In this document: positions 1 through 11,970 of the stretch, piece by piece
Position numbering within the stretch: position 1 is the stretch's first letter
Layout: each line of letters begins with the position of its first letter
Position numbers and translations under genes: made by a program
Assembly: GCF_004193775.1 (NCBI RefSeq)
Contig: NC_041002.1
Span: forward strand, 16,301,535-16,365,534
DNA length: 64,000 nt
Source of the DNA: Glycine soja
Lineage: Eukaryota; Streptophyta; Magnoliopsida; Fabales; Fabaceae
Reading direction: 5' to 3'
The notes under the pieces: model-generated
Told to the model about the DNA's origin: nothing
Seen by the model: the letters and a program-made list of their open reading frames with translations, nothing else
Database searches by the model: none

Positions 1-401
1 TTATTGTTGGTAATTTCATTTTATTTGTAAGGTTTAATTCTAGCCAACCACCAATGTCGTGAGATTGTTTTCTTTTCTTTTGTGAGACTAGAAACTAATA
101 AACTCAAATAAAAATGAAAAGGGAATCAATTCACAAACCAAACTTCTTTTTATCAAATATCACTTGAGATCGTTTTAAGGTCCAACGTCTTAACAATTTT
201 CTCCGTTTTTCAAAATTTAAAACGTCGTTTCAAGGTCCAACGCCTTAACGACTCTTTGTTTGCAAATAAAATAAATCTTTCAAAAAAACAAAATCAATTT
301 AACACTCAAACATTCAGACTTAAAGAACTATGTAGGTCTGAATTCCTCATCGCACCTGAGGATACGTAGGTGCAAGGGCAGCCCCTTGTCGACCCCAAAA
401 A

Positions 402-445
<44 letters not shown>

Positions 446-711
446 GGAAAAATAAATATTTTTGAAGTCACGTTGTGCTCACTTGATTAAAGGTTGTCAT
501 CCCTTGTGACAGGCGCGTGGGGTGCTAATACCTTCCCTATGCGTAAACAACTCCCAAACCCTTATTTTCAAAATTCGCAGGCCTCTTTTTGGTTTTCCTA
601 ACATTTTCCTCGAATAAATGTTGGTGGCAACTCCACTCGTTTTCTCCTTAGGAGACAAACACCTGTTCTTTTATTTGCTTTTGTTGTCCCGTCATGAGAT
701 AGGTTGCGACA
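1..711 (+). repeat. 5' LTR of element C (left end outside window)
   Basis: The segment ends in GGTTGCGACA directly before the primer-binding site and matches 4829-5265 base for base over long stretches. It contains the ctacgtaggtctga...gaggatacgtagg cassette (325-394) that also occurs in the LTRs of elements A and B. The boundary at 711 is set by the terminal CA and the PBS two bases later. Confidence 0.85.
406..443. repeat. (TA)n microsatellite inside LTR C
   Basis: About 18 uninterrupted TA units. The other LTR of element C has only a short A/T-rich stretch at the same place (about 4995-5020), so the array expanded after insertion. Confidence 0.95.
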
Positions 712-713
712 GA

Positions 714-731
714 TGGCGACTCCACTGGGGA
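714..731 (+). other. Primer-binding site of element C
   Basis: TGGCGACTCCACTGGGGA begins two bases after the LTR end. It is identical to the sites in elements A and B. Its complement ends in CCA as a tRNA 3' end should. Ogre-type elements are known to use tRNA-Arg; the exact isoacceptor is not determined here. Confidence 0.85.
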
Positions 732-2236
732 CTGTTAGAGAGTTAAGCCATTTTCATCGAGTGTGTAATTTTATCATGACTTTTTCTTTATTTTATTTTT
801 GCAAAATAAAATCTGCCATTGAACCCTAGGATAGACGACATGTGCTATACTTAGGTTGCTTTGTTCACACATGACACCTATACTTTTTTCACACACCTTT
901 AGAGGTTGGGCCCTATACCCGGGTCTGTGTGAGCCATAGGGAGTGATGGATGATTTGTGGTCATGTTGGGTCTCCGACTTGCTTCATAACAGTGAAGCCT
1001 CATCTAGAGTTTTCCTCTTTTGGTGATGTATTGTCGCTTATAGTCCCTATCTCCATAATGTATTATCTAAGAGGATGATATCTCTAATGACCGGTAAGGT
1101 TACATGAAAGTACCTTTGGGAGTTGTCACTAGAAGTGGACTTTTGGATCCTTTCCATTAGGTTCATGAATTAGGGGAACAGAGCAAACTCACTCTGGCTT
1201 GTTCCTTGATCGCATCATGCATCTCTTCTTGGCATCATAATGGATGTATCATTCCTGCATTTATCATTTATCATATTCATGCATTGCATTTGCATAAGTC
1301 ATTGCATTATCATACATCTTTATTTAACATGCTTTTGCTCTGCCAATTGCATACATTCTATTTTCATCATTCGCATGTTATGTTCACTCATGCATGATCC
1401 TGACACATAGTTGCTTATGCCTTGCATTTTCCTCAAAAAATAAAAATAAAAACAAAAAAAAAGAACAAAAAGAAAGTCACAATGAAGCATGAAAGTTTAC
1501 ACCACATTTTTAGTTACATGTGTTGGGTACCATGATGATAGCTATAAAGAGACCATGTTGGGATTATACAGTCATTTCTCTTGAAAAATGATTGAAAATC
1601 ACGTGAACATGGTACCTAATGTATTGTTAACTAGGAAAGGGTGGTTCTTCGGGCGTCTCATGTCAATCTCATAATTACATTTGTCATGCATAGCATAAGT
1701 ATGCCCTAATCATTCATCTCTATGATAGGTTGTCGAAGTATTGACAATCAAAATTTATATTCCTTCGATTATGGGGTAAAAACAAGCACGTGATTTTAAG
1801 AAAAGGTTTTCATCAAGTCAACGTCAAGTATGGAAGTAACCAGCTTGCAAAAGTTGGGGCAGAAGATGGATCGAGTTTACATACCTTCTTTGGCTACAGC
1901 CAACACATGATTAGCTAGATAATTTACAAAATTAGGGACTATTGATGTCTATGTTTTATTTTCAGTCACACTTTGACTCTGACAAGATGTAATGAACAAT
2001 GTTGTTTTAATGAAAATCTAAATTGATTCGACCCTATGCTCTATAGAATGTCCTGTGTAAAATTTGCAATACTTCAACAATGTATCATTCACATACATCC
2101 TTGCTTATTTTTCTTTTCACATTGGTTGCATTGCTCATTGCATTATTTCCTTGAAATCAGAACTGTAGTCATTGTAATCAAAAGGAAAGAATGCGCTTTA
2201 CAACACCCTTACTGAATGCGTGCCAAAGCTAGAGTG
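732..2236 (+). other. Leader of element C, no intact gene
   Basis: This is the untranslated leader between the primer site and gag. It includes blocks alignable by eye to the leaders of A and B (around 905-1170). I see no ORF1 equivalent here; if it existed it is deleted or decayed beyond recognition. Confidence 0.6.
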
Positions 2237-4011
2237 ATGAGTGAAATAGAAGAGGTAAAGGAACAGATGAAGGCCGGCATGGAGGCCATGAAAGAGCAAA
2301 TGGCCACAATGATGGAAGCCATGATGAGTATGAGAAAAATGATGGAGCTCAACACGACTACAGTTTTTGCCGCAAGTACCGCCACTGAGGTGGACCCAAC
2401 TCACCCATCTGGAATCAATCAAGTAAATCATCTAGTCTCAGATATGGTAGGTCAAGGAGGCGAAGCATTGGGAAGTACGAGTGGCCCCCATTTTGTGTAG
2501 GTCCAGAGCAAGCATTCTTTCCCACCAAATGGCTTGCCTCCCAACTATGCACCACCCAATGTTGCACACGCTCCTAATGAGAATGTCGATAACTCTCCTC
2601 CCATACCCATTGAGAGCCAACATCCCTAATCTGGTCATGCACAGGTTCCTCAACCCATGAGGGAGACACATGAAGTACCCCGAGACCACACTCTAGCCGA
2701 CTTCGAGCCTCACCTCGGATATGCCACTGAGGGGCAGACATTTGGTGGCATACCCCTGCCAAAAAATTTGAGGGGCCCTCAGTATCGCCCACAACCATAA
2801 CCCTTACATTTTGCGGTGGGAAGACTTCCTCCTGCCATGGTAGAAAGGGAAAAATTTGATGATATAGAAGAAAGGCTGAGGGCCATTGAAGGAGGCAGAA
2901 ATTATGCCTTTGCTGACATGGCATAGTTGTGCCTAGTGCCCGACGTGGTCATTCCTCTGAAGTTCAAGGTGCTAGATTTTTATAAGTACAGGGTGACTAC
3001 TTGCCCTAAGAATCACCTGAAGATGTACTGCAGGAAAATGGGGGCATACGCGAAAGATGAAAAATTGTTGATGCATTTCTTCCAGGAAAGTCTTACTAGG
3101 GCAGCCGTCACCTGGTATACTAATTTGGAACCTTCCTGGGTCCGTTCCTGGAAGGACCTAATGGTTGCTTTCATTAGGCAGTATCAGTACAATTCTGATA
3201 TGGCTCTGGATAGAATGCAACTATAGAACATGTGTAAGAGGGAGCACAAATCTTTCAAAGAATACGCCCAAAGGTGGAGGGGTCTGGCAGCTCAAGTACT
3301 GCCCCCAATGATGGAGAGGGAGATGATAACAGTGATAGTGGACACGTTACCGGTGTTCTACTATGAGAAGATGGTGGGTTACATGCCTTCAAGCTTTGCA
3401 GATTTAGTGTCTGCTGGAGAGAGGATCGAAGTAGGTCTGAGAAGAGGCAAATTTGATTATGCTGCTTTGATGAATATGAAGCTTGGGGAAAATGAAGAGA
3501 ATAAGAAGGAGGGAGAAACACATGTTGTGATTGTTGTTCTTACATGGCCCAATTTTCCACTAGCTCAACAATATCAATACTCAACCAATATCAGTCCTTC
3601 TCGTTACCCACCACCTTACCAGCCAAGAACACCCAATCATCCACAAAGGCCGCCCCTAAATTGGCCACAAATCTCGCATGTTGCACATCCGAGGCAAAAC
3701 ACCACCCTTAATACGAACCAAAACACCAACCAGGGAAGGAATTTTCTAGAAAAAAGCCTATAGAATTCACCCCAATTCTGGTGTCGTATGCTAACTTACT
3801 CCTATATCTATTCAATAATACAATGGTAGCCATAATCCCAGCAAAGATTCCTCAACCTCCATTTTCCCAAGGATACAACTAAAATGCAACATGTGCTTAT
3901 CATGGAGGAGTTCCGGAGCATTCCATTGAGCATTGTATGACCCTGAAACATAAGGTGCAAAGTCTAATTGATGCAGGTTGGCTAAAATTTGAGGAGGACA
4001 ATTGCTTGTGA
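2237..4011 (+). pseudogene. gag pseudogene of element C
   Basis: Gag would form the particle core that packages element RNA. The N-terminal Met-rich helix (EQMKAGMEAMKEQMA), the central capsid region (NHLKMYCRKMGA, VTWYTNLE, FKEYAQRW) and the zinc knuckle (CAYHGGVPEHSIEHC near 3891-3940) align in order with gag of elements A and B. Reading is broken by several stops, including TAG before the LCLVPDVV segment (about 2925) and TAG at 3224-3226, where A and B have a CAG glutamine codon, and by frameshifts downstream of about 3520. The start is taken from the Met that aligns with MGDQ of A and B. No function remains. Confidence 0.85.
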
Positions 4012-4828
4012 ATTCTGACATTGTTGAGCGATACTATGCATGATACTTGGGGCAATTTGAAGGTTGTTGTTAGATGTCTCCAATGACTTATTAGGATTTC
4101 CAAGTTTATGCCATTACTGTAAACAATAGTCACAATGCTAAAAATATGGATAAATTTGATGTCCTTGTCTCTCATTCTCTCATAATTACATCTTTGCATA
4201 TTTATTTAACATTCATTGGAATATGAATGTACGTCGTTGGCTTGTTTGCTCAAGTGACTTGCGCTCCTGAGTTGATCTTCAAGTTTGTTCAATCTGAAAT
4301 TGCTCGTTCTACACATTTGGTGGGGGTGCCATAAACGATGAGTGAAGTTCAAAAAAAAAAAAGAAAAAAACGTTTGATTGACTGTGTTTCAAATAAAAAA
4401 TAAGAAGTACAAACATTCATGTGACCTTATTTTATCATTCTTAAAAGTTGTATTTTTGATAGAAAAGTGAGTTGTCAAGAACAAGAGTCATTTGACTTAA
4501 TATGTCAATTGAAAATCCTTTAAATATTTCTTATCCTTGAAATTTCTTTTTCGAGAACCTGTACAGTTTCTTTCATCTCTCCTTGCTATAAGGTCATGAC
4601 AAACGGAAACAACATATACCTCTGAACCCTACACCGGGGCAATGATAGACATCATGCATGAGCTTCAAGCGAACCTAGGGGCAAACAAGAAGTCCTCACC
4701 CGATAGGTTGAAAACCCAAAAGGGTGGCCTAGGCAAGTTAGGGAAATAACCCTTCTCCCTCCACTATACAAACCCAAAAGGGTGGCCTTTGCAAGCTAGG
4801 GGCAAAAAACAAGTCCTCACCCGATAGG
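4012..4828 (+). other. 3' internal remnant of element C
   Basis: Non-coding sequence between the gag remnant and the right LTR. It contains a short imperfect duplication (aacccaaaagggtggcct at about 4710 and 4770, and a cctcacccgatagg motif near 4695 and 4815). Pol has been deleted from this position. Confidence 0.6.
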
Positions 4829-5265
4829 TCCAACACCTTAATGACTCTTTGTTCGCAAATAAAATAAATCTTTCAAGAAAAACATAAAATCAATTTAACA
4901 CTCAAACATTCAGACTTAAAGAACTACGTAGGTCTGAATTCCTCATCACACCTGAGGATATGTAGGAGCAAGGGCAGCTCCTTGCCGATCCCAAAAAAAT
5001 AAAAAAATATATAAAAATGGAAAAATAAGTATTTTTAAAGTCATGTTGTACACACTTGATAAAAGGCTACCATCCCTTGTGACAGGCGTGTGGAGTGCTA
5101 ATACCTTCCCTATGCGTAAACAACTCTCGAACCCTCATTTTCAAAATTCACAGGCCTCTTTTTGGTTTCCCTAACGATTTCCTCAAATAAACGTTGGTGG
5201 AGACTCCACTCGTTTTCTCCTTAGGAGACAAACACCTATTCTTTTATTTGCTTTCGCCATCCTAC
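4829..5265 (+). repeat. 3' LTR remnant of element C
   Basis: It matches 230-690 of the left LTR, including the tacgtagg cassette at 4921-4990, then loses similarity just after the gacaaacacctattc segment. The left part of this LTR and its true right end are missing. Confidence 0.8.
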
Positions 5266-5282
5266 CTATGCCTCCCTCCATA

Positions 5283-5563
5283 TTAGTCACTTAACTCTTC
5301 ACTCAAACTTTTACTAGACTCGTGACTACCATAGGAAGCATTTCTTCCTCTTCTTAATTCTTTCATTAATTTTCTTATTTCTTCCTCTCTTATTTTCTCC
5401 CTTTCATCTTGACTTATTTCTTCCACTCTTTTTTTCCTTTTTCTTTTCGGTCTTGTTTTTCTTTCCACAATTTAAGAGATATCAACTCATCTAATATCCT
5501 ATACAAGGGGTCCTTAGCAATAGAACCCTCACCATTAACACTAGATGAAGAATGAAGACTCAT
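5283..5563 (-). pseudogene. Possible gag start of element D
   Basis: A minus-strand frame starting at ATG 5563 encodes MSLHSSSSVNGEGSIAKDP and then a highly basic Lys/Arg/Glu-rich stretch. A second frame continues to 5283, so there is at least one frameshift. Position and composition fit the beginning of a gag after the leader, but no diagnostic gag domain is visible and the similarity is not proven. Confidence 0.3.
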
Positions 5564-7447
5564 ATTGGTTCCTAAGTTGTGGTTCTTTCTTGTTGGGGGT
5601 TTGAAAACAAAAAGTAAAAGAAACTATGGTTGAAACTAGCCAAAATAAACACTAAAAGAGGTGTGAAAGATAAGGTAAAAACTAATTGGTAAAAAGCAAG
5701 CTATCTAGGCAGTTTGACAATGAAAGGTAAAGGAAATTTAAAACAATCTAGACGGTTTCCTATGTGAAGGCTTGGATGACCCTTTGGAGGTCCCAACTGG
5801 CTCTTCACTTAGTCTACAAGGTTTACACTAAGCTATTACACACAAATAGAGGTTTAGGTGGTCTCTTGGAGACTCCCCATACACCTCTGAAGAATGTCCA
5901 AATACAAGGAATTGCAATAGAAAAAAATTCAGCACTCAATTGTTCCATTACAACAAATTTAACAGAGCAATTAAGGTCTTCAAATTTGTCTTCAATGCTT
6001 CTTTGTTTTCTCAAGTGTTTCACTCAAAATTTGGTGAGGTTTTGGTTGCTTCAAATCCAATGGTGCTTCTTGGATGGTTAACCTCCAAGACTAAAAAATC
6101 TTCCTTCGCACAATGCATCAATTTCCTCTTCCAATCCTTATTGTAAGCAACACTTAAACACAAAAAAAGAAGCAAGAAATGAAAAGATGAAATGAAAGTT
6201 AAACCAAAAGGAAATTTAACATGATAGTAATTCAATGACATTCAAGGAAAAATAAAGCAAAAGGACAGCACCACAAGCTAAGGTCGAACACAAAGGAAGT
6301 CCTAGAATGGCACTAGATTAGATTGACAAATTGAAAACAAGACTCAGAGCAAAATTCTAGTTATGTAAATTTGGAAACACATCTAAAAGATGAAAAACTC
6401 CAAGAAATCAAATAGGCTTGTAATAAAACTCAAAAAAATGAAAAAATTTCAAGCAAATCAAGCATACACTTTTTTTTAATTTTTTGTTGTTGTTCTGGAT
6501 GTGTATTTTGACGTTAATCTTTATCACCTTTTCTTGCTCATTTCTTTTTTGTTTTTGTTCATTCTTTTTCCATTGCTTTCGTCTAGATGTCTATTTTATC
6601 TAGTTAAAACTTCATCTCAAAAATCAAAGTATTCAACCCATAGTGGAGTTAAGAAGATAGTGTGCTAGAACTGACAACAACCAGAATTCTAACCTAGATA
6701 TCAAAAGTAGTGTTTATGTTGCTTAAGGCTTGGATAGTTACAATTTGTGTTTGCTTATTCTCAATTGTCTTGGATAACACAATTCAAGAGAGCTTAAGAC
6801 TTATTTTGATTCACAAATCCAGCCACAACTTAGCACCACCACTCAATTTCTTCATAGGTGTCATATACGAAACTTAGAAAACAAGAAAAGTTCAACAAGA
6901 CTACTTCTAGGAATTTATTTAGAACATTTTATGAACTAAATAACATGCATGAATTAGACCCAAAATTCAAATGATGGGCTAAAAATTGCAAGAATACATG
7001 AACAAATGTATCTAGAATTTAATCAACAAAATCAAAATTCAAGACAAACTTAGAACATAATGAGACAATATTATGACTAAACATGACTCTAAGACAACAT
7101 GAATGAAGTGATTTACACTTAGATTTTTGTGTTTTATTTTCTAATCAATATTTTGCAATAAATTGAGATCTAAAGGTTCAAAACAAGAAGATTATGACTA
7201 AAAAATGATAGAGCCTAAAATCAACACAAAGACATGATTCAAGAGTAGATCTATAAAATTTGAACCACAGAAATACAAGAACAAGTGTAAATCTAATATT
7301 TAATCGGTTTTTTAATATACTTTAAACAACACCAAACCACGAGACAATGGAGGAGATACATGTAGAAGGTGATGAAGAACAAGGAATTAAAGTGAATTGA
7401 CTGAACAAAAGATAGAGGAAGCAAAAGAATATCACCTAGATGAAGAT
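5564..7447 (-). other. Leader-like non-coding stretch of element D
   Basis: A/T-rich sequence without a convincing coding frame. Its place between a tRNA-primer-like site and a gag-like start suggests an untranslated leader. Confidence 0.4.
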
Positions 7448-7459
7448 GCTTTGATACCA
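7448..7459 (-). other. Putative initiator-Met primer-binding site of element D
   Basis: On the minus strand TGGTATCAAAGC differs by one base from the plant tRNA-iMet site TGGTATCAGAGC. It lies immediately downstream, in element sense, of the promoter-bearing LTR-like region. Confidence 0.5.
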
Positions 7460-7461
7460 CA

Positions 7462-8510
7462 TAGTGTGGCTCCATGTAGAGCTTGTAGGCCTTGGATCTT
7501 CTTCATCAATGAAGTCCTTTGCTTCTTGAAGATCAATGGCAGCAAAATGGAGAAGGAGGAAAGGTGATTGGCGACGCCACTTCAAGGAGAAGATGAGTCA
7601 AAAAAAGGCTCACCACCATAGGAAGCCATGGATAAAAGCTTGAAGCTAATAGAAGATGAGTGGAAGGAGAGGGAGAGTGACGAATGAAATTTTGAGAGAG
7701 AGAAGAGGGAGAATGAGATCTGAACTTTGAAGTCTAATTTCTCAAATCATCAAATTTGCAAAATGCACACACAAGACCTCTATTTATAGCCTAAGTGTCA
7801 CATAAAATTAGAAGGGAATTTGAATTTCTATTCAAATTTCACTGAATTTGAATTTGAATTTGTGAGGCCAAATTTGGAGCCAAAATTTCACTAATTATGA
7901 TTAGTGAATTTCTGCTATGGTTCAGCCCACTAATCTAAGATCAAATTCAAGATTTTTCACTAAGTGTAATTAGGTGTCATGAGGCATGTAAAACATGATG
8001 TACATGCACACAGTATGACTATATGATGTGACAATAGGGTGTAGTAAGCAAATGTTCACCTCCCCCTTAGGCTAGTCCAAAATTTAATTGGATTGGGCTT
8101 CTCCCAATTCAATTAAATTTCTCTCCCAACACACACATCAAATAGTGCACTTAATACATATGAAATTATAAAACTACCCTTAGTACAAAAACTAGTCTAG
8201 ACGCCCTAAAATACAAGAGCTAAAAATCCTACATTACTAGGATATTCTAAACTTGTGGGTTACCCTCCCTACATTATAGAGCCTTAAATACAAGGCCCAG
8301 AAAAATAATGAAACCCTAATCTAATATGTACAAAAATAAGTGGCCTCATACTTAGCCCATGGACCCAAAATCTATCCTAAGGCTCATGAAAACCCTAGAG
8401 TCTTCTCCTACATCCCTGGCCCAATCTTCCTGAAGTCTCCTAGCCATGACTCTGGTGATGGGTCCCCTCCTTGTGAGGATTGCATCAAGATCTCCACTTT
8501 ATATTACTAT
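7462..8510 (-). repeat. LTR-like region of element D
   Basis: On the minus strand it contains a TATA box (GGCTATAAATAG, 7780-7791), followed by the leader side. No paired LTR is present, so both ends are estimates. The start near TGATGCAATCC (about 8490) is only one candidate. Confidence 0.4.
7780..7791 (-). promoter_or_regulatory. TATA box of LTR D
   Basis: The minus strand reads GGCTATAAATAG, a canonical plant TATA element in the middle of the presumed LTR, as expected at a U3/R border. Confidence 0.5.
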
Positions 8511-9104
8511 TAATTTTAGGGTTATGGATGCTCTAAAATTATGTAACATTTGGACATAAGTTTTATTCGTTTATCTAAGGATTAAATTAATAAGTAATTT
8601 TTCACCATATTTTATTTAATATGGTTTGTATGGAATTTGGAGCGCCAAGATTTGTTTAACATGAAGTTACATTATTTATCGATTTTTTTCTTTAAGTTTA
8701 CAAATATTTGACATGTAATACTCTTACCGCAAAATAAGTATTTTTTTTAAAACGTATTTAGAAAATATTACAAGTGTATGTATCTTGGGGCAAAAGGGTG
8801 TTACACTTAGTGGTCTCCTATATATTTATAGAAAATCTTATTATATTAGTTCAAACCAAAATCTTATACAAACAACCAAAAATGTTATTATTTATCAAAT
8901 CGATGCAGAAAATCTCTTATATTAGTTCAATAAACAATTAAAGTATATAAATTGGTAGTATACAAGAAATATGGAGGTGGTCATAGTCATTTTAAAATTC
9001 TCCTAACCATTTAGTTGTGTAACTTAGTCTTCTAACGATCTATGATACGTGTGTTAATTATTTCAAATGACTATAATATTTAACTTATGGTTTGACTTGA
9101 TAGC
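8511..9104. other. A/T-rich intergenic stretch, no gene seen
   Basis: No coding frame, repeat unit or RNA gene is recognisable. It separates the element D fragment from the polygalacturonase remnant. Confidence 0.5.
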
Positions 9105-10079
9105 TCAAGGGAACCATCATTGCCCCAAACAAGATTGGATTGAAAATTGCCAAAAAGTACAAGGAAGGCATGGATTCGTTTCAGGCACATAAGAGACTAA
9201 CATGAAAATTAATAACAAATAAAAACACATTGACCAATGAAAATTTTAATTTGGAGTTTTAAATTCAAAATTTATTAGAATTATGTATATAATTACTTAA
9301 TACTCTGTGTGCAAGCTTTACATTTTCGTGAATGTGACAATCTATTCCTTAGTGGATTGATTCACCTTAACAGCCCAAAAAATCATATAAGCATAATTAG
9401 ATGCAACAACTCACTCATCTCCAATCTTCATATGATTGCACCAAATGAAAGCCCAAACACTGATGAGAATGTTATCTCACATTCATCCAACATTTCCATA
9501 AAGAACTCCAAGATGGAAATTGGTAAATCATATATAAGTTACAATCTTTAATTGCATAATTATTATATCTTGTCCTTAAATCATTCAATGAGATTGCATA
9601 GCCCTTTAATTCCTAGTTTTTTTTATAAGGCTACTCAAGTGGTAGATCCTCTCTTAATTTTTTTTATTTAAAAATTATGTGATGGTTAAATATTCATTTT
9701 TCTCATTTAAGTTGACAATCTTATGTAATAAAAAGAAGAAACAAAATTCTCTTCAATACTTTATGAGATGAGAAATTTTATTTATACCACTAAATTGAAC
9801 AATTTTTTTTACAAATTAATGAATATGAAAAGAAAGAAAGAATTGTGAAATAAGATGGACGATTTCATGAAGAATGATTGAAGGAAACATAAATGTTACA
9901 TAAGTTGTAATATAACTTTATTATATAATATGATATTTGTTTTCAAAATAAGTGCAAGTTCAAACATACAAAGGTTAAAAATGTGTTTATCTCTCTATAA
10001 AAGTTACATAAATATAAGAGAGATAGAAAATTTAAACATGACCTCGCATGTATGAATCTCTTTCTTTTGTATTATCTTA

Positions 10080-10126
<47 letters not shown>

Positions 10127-10842
10127 TCTAAACGTGAAGATTGCATTGCCATTAACCACGGATCCACCTTCATCAGCATAATTGGTGTCTTTTGTAAACC
10201 TGGCCATGGCATTAGGTCAGTTCGAGTAAACTTTTATTTTCATGTTAATTCAAGTTATTTGGCCAATAAATTGAAACCATTTGGGATGTCTTTGTGAATA
10301 TGTAGTATTGGGAGCTTAGGGAAAATGGAGCTCATCAAACAGTAGAAGAGATATGTGTACGAAATTGTACCTTCAATAGAACAACAAATGGAGCTAGAAT
10401 CAAGACATGGATAATAAGGAGCGACTCTAGTTAGTTTGGCATTATTAAATATATTGAACTAAAGTAAATAACATTAAATAACTTTCATGTTTTATGTTCT
10501 TTAAATCAGGGAGGTCAAGGGTATGCAAGGAAGATCACCTTTAAGGATATTAAACTTGTGGAAGCTACAAATCTTGTGATTATAGATCAACTTTACAACC
10601 CATGTGACAATGTATGTGCAGTCAGAGTGAATGATGTTAGTTACCACAATGTGAGGGGAATCTCAAGTTCCACGCATGCAATCAAATTGTATTTTGACAA
10701 AATCATAGGTTACACAAACATTGTATTGAAGGGGGTTAAAGTAACTACCTATACTAAAAAGAAAACTTATGCATCATGCAAACATGTAAAAGGGGTGTGC
10801 TCTTTGTGTAATCCACATGTGTCATGTCTTTCTCATAAATAA
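9105..10842 (+). pseudogene. Polygalacturonase (glycoside hydrolase 28) pseudogene
   Basis: The intact family hydrolyses pectin (homogalacturonan) in the cell wall after secretion. Four exon-like blocks are in order: LKGTIIAPNK (about 9105-9200), LHFRECDNLFLSG through ISNLHMIAPNESPNTDE (9312-9520), EDCIAINHGSTF through KPGHGI (about 10137-10215), and GSLGK through NGARIKTW (about 10308-10425). The last block, GGQGYARKITF to VSCLSHK, ends at 10842. Of the four GH28 active-site motifs, NTDG has become NTDE and DD has lost one Asp, while GHG and RIK remain. A one-base deletion near 10322 shifts the frame, and the N-terminus with its signal peptide is missing. It is the only host-gene relic I recognise in the window. 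Confidence 0.85.
10082..10127. repeat. (ATT)n microsatellite in a pseudogene intron
   Basis: About 15 ATT units just upstream of the EDCIAI exon block of the polygalacturonase relic. Confidence 0.95.
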
Positions 10843-11682
10843 TCAAATTAATGTGATAAGTCATTTCAATTCTTGTCTCAACATTTGGTTTTTCTTTCTC
10901 CATTGTATTAAATTGTTGATTTAAGTAGAACATGCTACAAATCTTATTGTATTATACTTGTTGGCTAAAAATGTTTGTTATTGAGACTAGCTATTTATCG
11001 TCGACTAACAACTAATTTAGTCAACAACCGTGAACTAATGTACCTCAATCTAAATAGATTCTAGTTTGTCCCCCACTATAAGAAAATATCATTCTAGTCT
11101 AACCCTAAGCAAATGCATTTTCTACAGTTGCTCTTTTTGTTGGGAAAATGTCTGTGACAAGCGTATTACTAGCATTTTAGACCAACCCTTAGAAGCGCAT
11201 GGTTTAGCCACGATTTTAAAATCCCCATCAACACCATAGTTAAAGGCTTTCTAACCCTCATTAACGTTATATTTGACCTGAGATCATGTAGCACTTACCT
11301 AGGTTTACTAGGCCTTGCTAATTTTGAGCCTTACCAATGGTTTTTAACCCCTTGTTAATTGATTTTTTTTTCAATTTTTTATTACCTATTTTATTTTACC
11401 CATGCATAATATTTTAATCACAGATGAAGTTGCATTTAAGGATTTTTGTGTACCAATTAAATCAAACTTTCAATGTTTGTGTCTAAAAATTTTAAGCTAG
11501 ACAAATATTCAAAAAATATAATAAAATAAAGCAAGAAATCTTCAAATTTTATGAGTAAACAAATGTACTTAAACAAGTGGTTCAATAAAACTGCTAATAA
11601 GTAACATCCAAAAGAACCCCTAATTAAGAAGTAACATCCATAGTTTATAAATATCCAAAATCTAAGAAGAAACAAAACACAT
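10843..11682. other. Downstream flank of the polygalacturonase relic
   Basis: A/T-rich sequence without a supported gene. It ends in cat, a candidate 3-bp target-site copy, directly before the CACTA terminus. Confidence 0.5.
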
Positions 11683-11970
11683 CACTACTACAAAAAGCGG
11701 ATTCAACATCGGTGTGTTAACATCGGTTGTTAAAAAAACCGATGTTAACATATGCGCGGTGGCATAATTGTAAATACCGTGTATACGTTAACATCGGTTT
11801 TGTGAAAAATCGATGTTAACAAAGTTCATTAACATCGGTTATTGGAGAACCGATGTTAACATTTATTAACATATGTTTATTAACATCGGGTTTTTAGAAA
11901 ACCGATGTTAACCTTAACATCATTTTGTTAACATTGGTTTTTTTTTAAAAACCGATGTTGAAGTTATATT
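11683..11970 (+). repeat. CACTA 5' terminal repeat and subterminal palindrome array
   Basis: After the 15-base terminus come repeated AACATCGGTT / AACCGATGTT half-sites. They form about five short hairpins, for example around 11717-11750, 11792-11820, 11829-11860, 11880-11912 and 11932-11960. In En/Spm the subterminal repeats bind the element's own DNA-binding protein; the same role here is inference. Confidence 0.85.

Larger units (their letters stand above)
1..5265 (+). mobile_element. Element C: degraded Tat/Ogre-type Ty3/gypsy retrotransposon, gag remnants only
   Basis: Direct copies of the same LTR sequence lie at 1-711 and about 4829-5265. A primer-binding site follows the left copy, and a decayed gag lies between them. 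The leader shares short blocks with element A, for example the ccctatacccggg segment near 909. There is no protease, reverse transcriptase or integrase, so pol was lost by internal deletion. The left LTR runs off the window and the right LTR is cut short where element D sequence begins. The family assignment rests on gag similarity to elements A and B in this window and on the same primer site. The element cannot move by itself. Confidence 0.85.
5275..8510 (-). mobile_element. Element D: 5' fragment of a second LTR retrotransposon
   Basis: Read on the minus strand, an LTR-like promoter region (8510 to about 7462) is followed by a site resembling the initiator-Met primer site, a roughly 1.9-kb leader and the start of a lysine-rich reading frame. 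The rest of the element would lie left of 5275, where element C begins, so C probably inserted into it or a deletion joined the two. No second LTR is in the window. The LTR limits are approximate and the family is not identified. Confidence 0.5.

Noticed and set aside
10004..10207. Poly-Asn / poly-Ile reading frames
   Set aside because: Translations of the ATT microsatellite in an intron.
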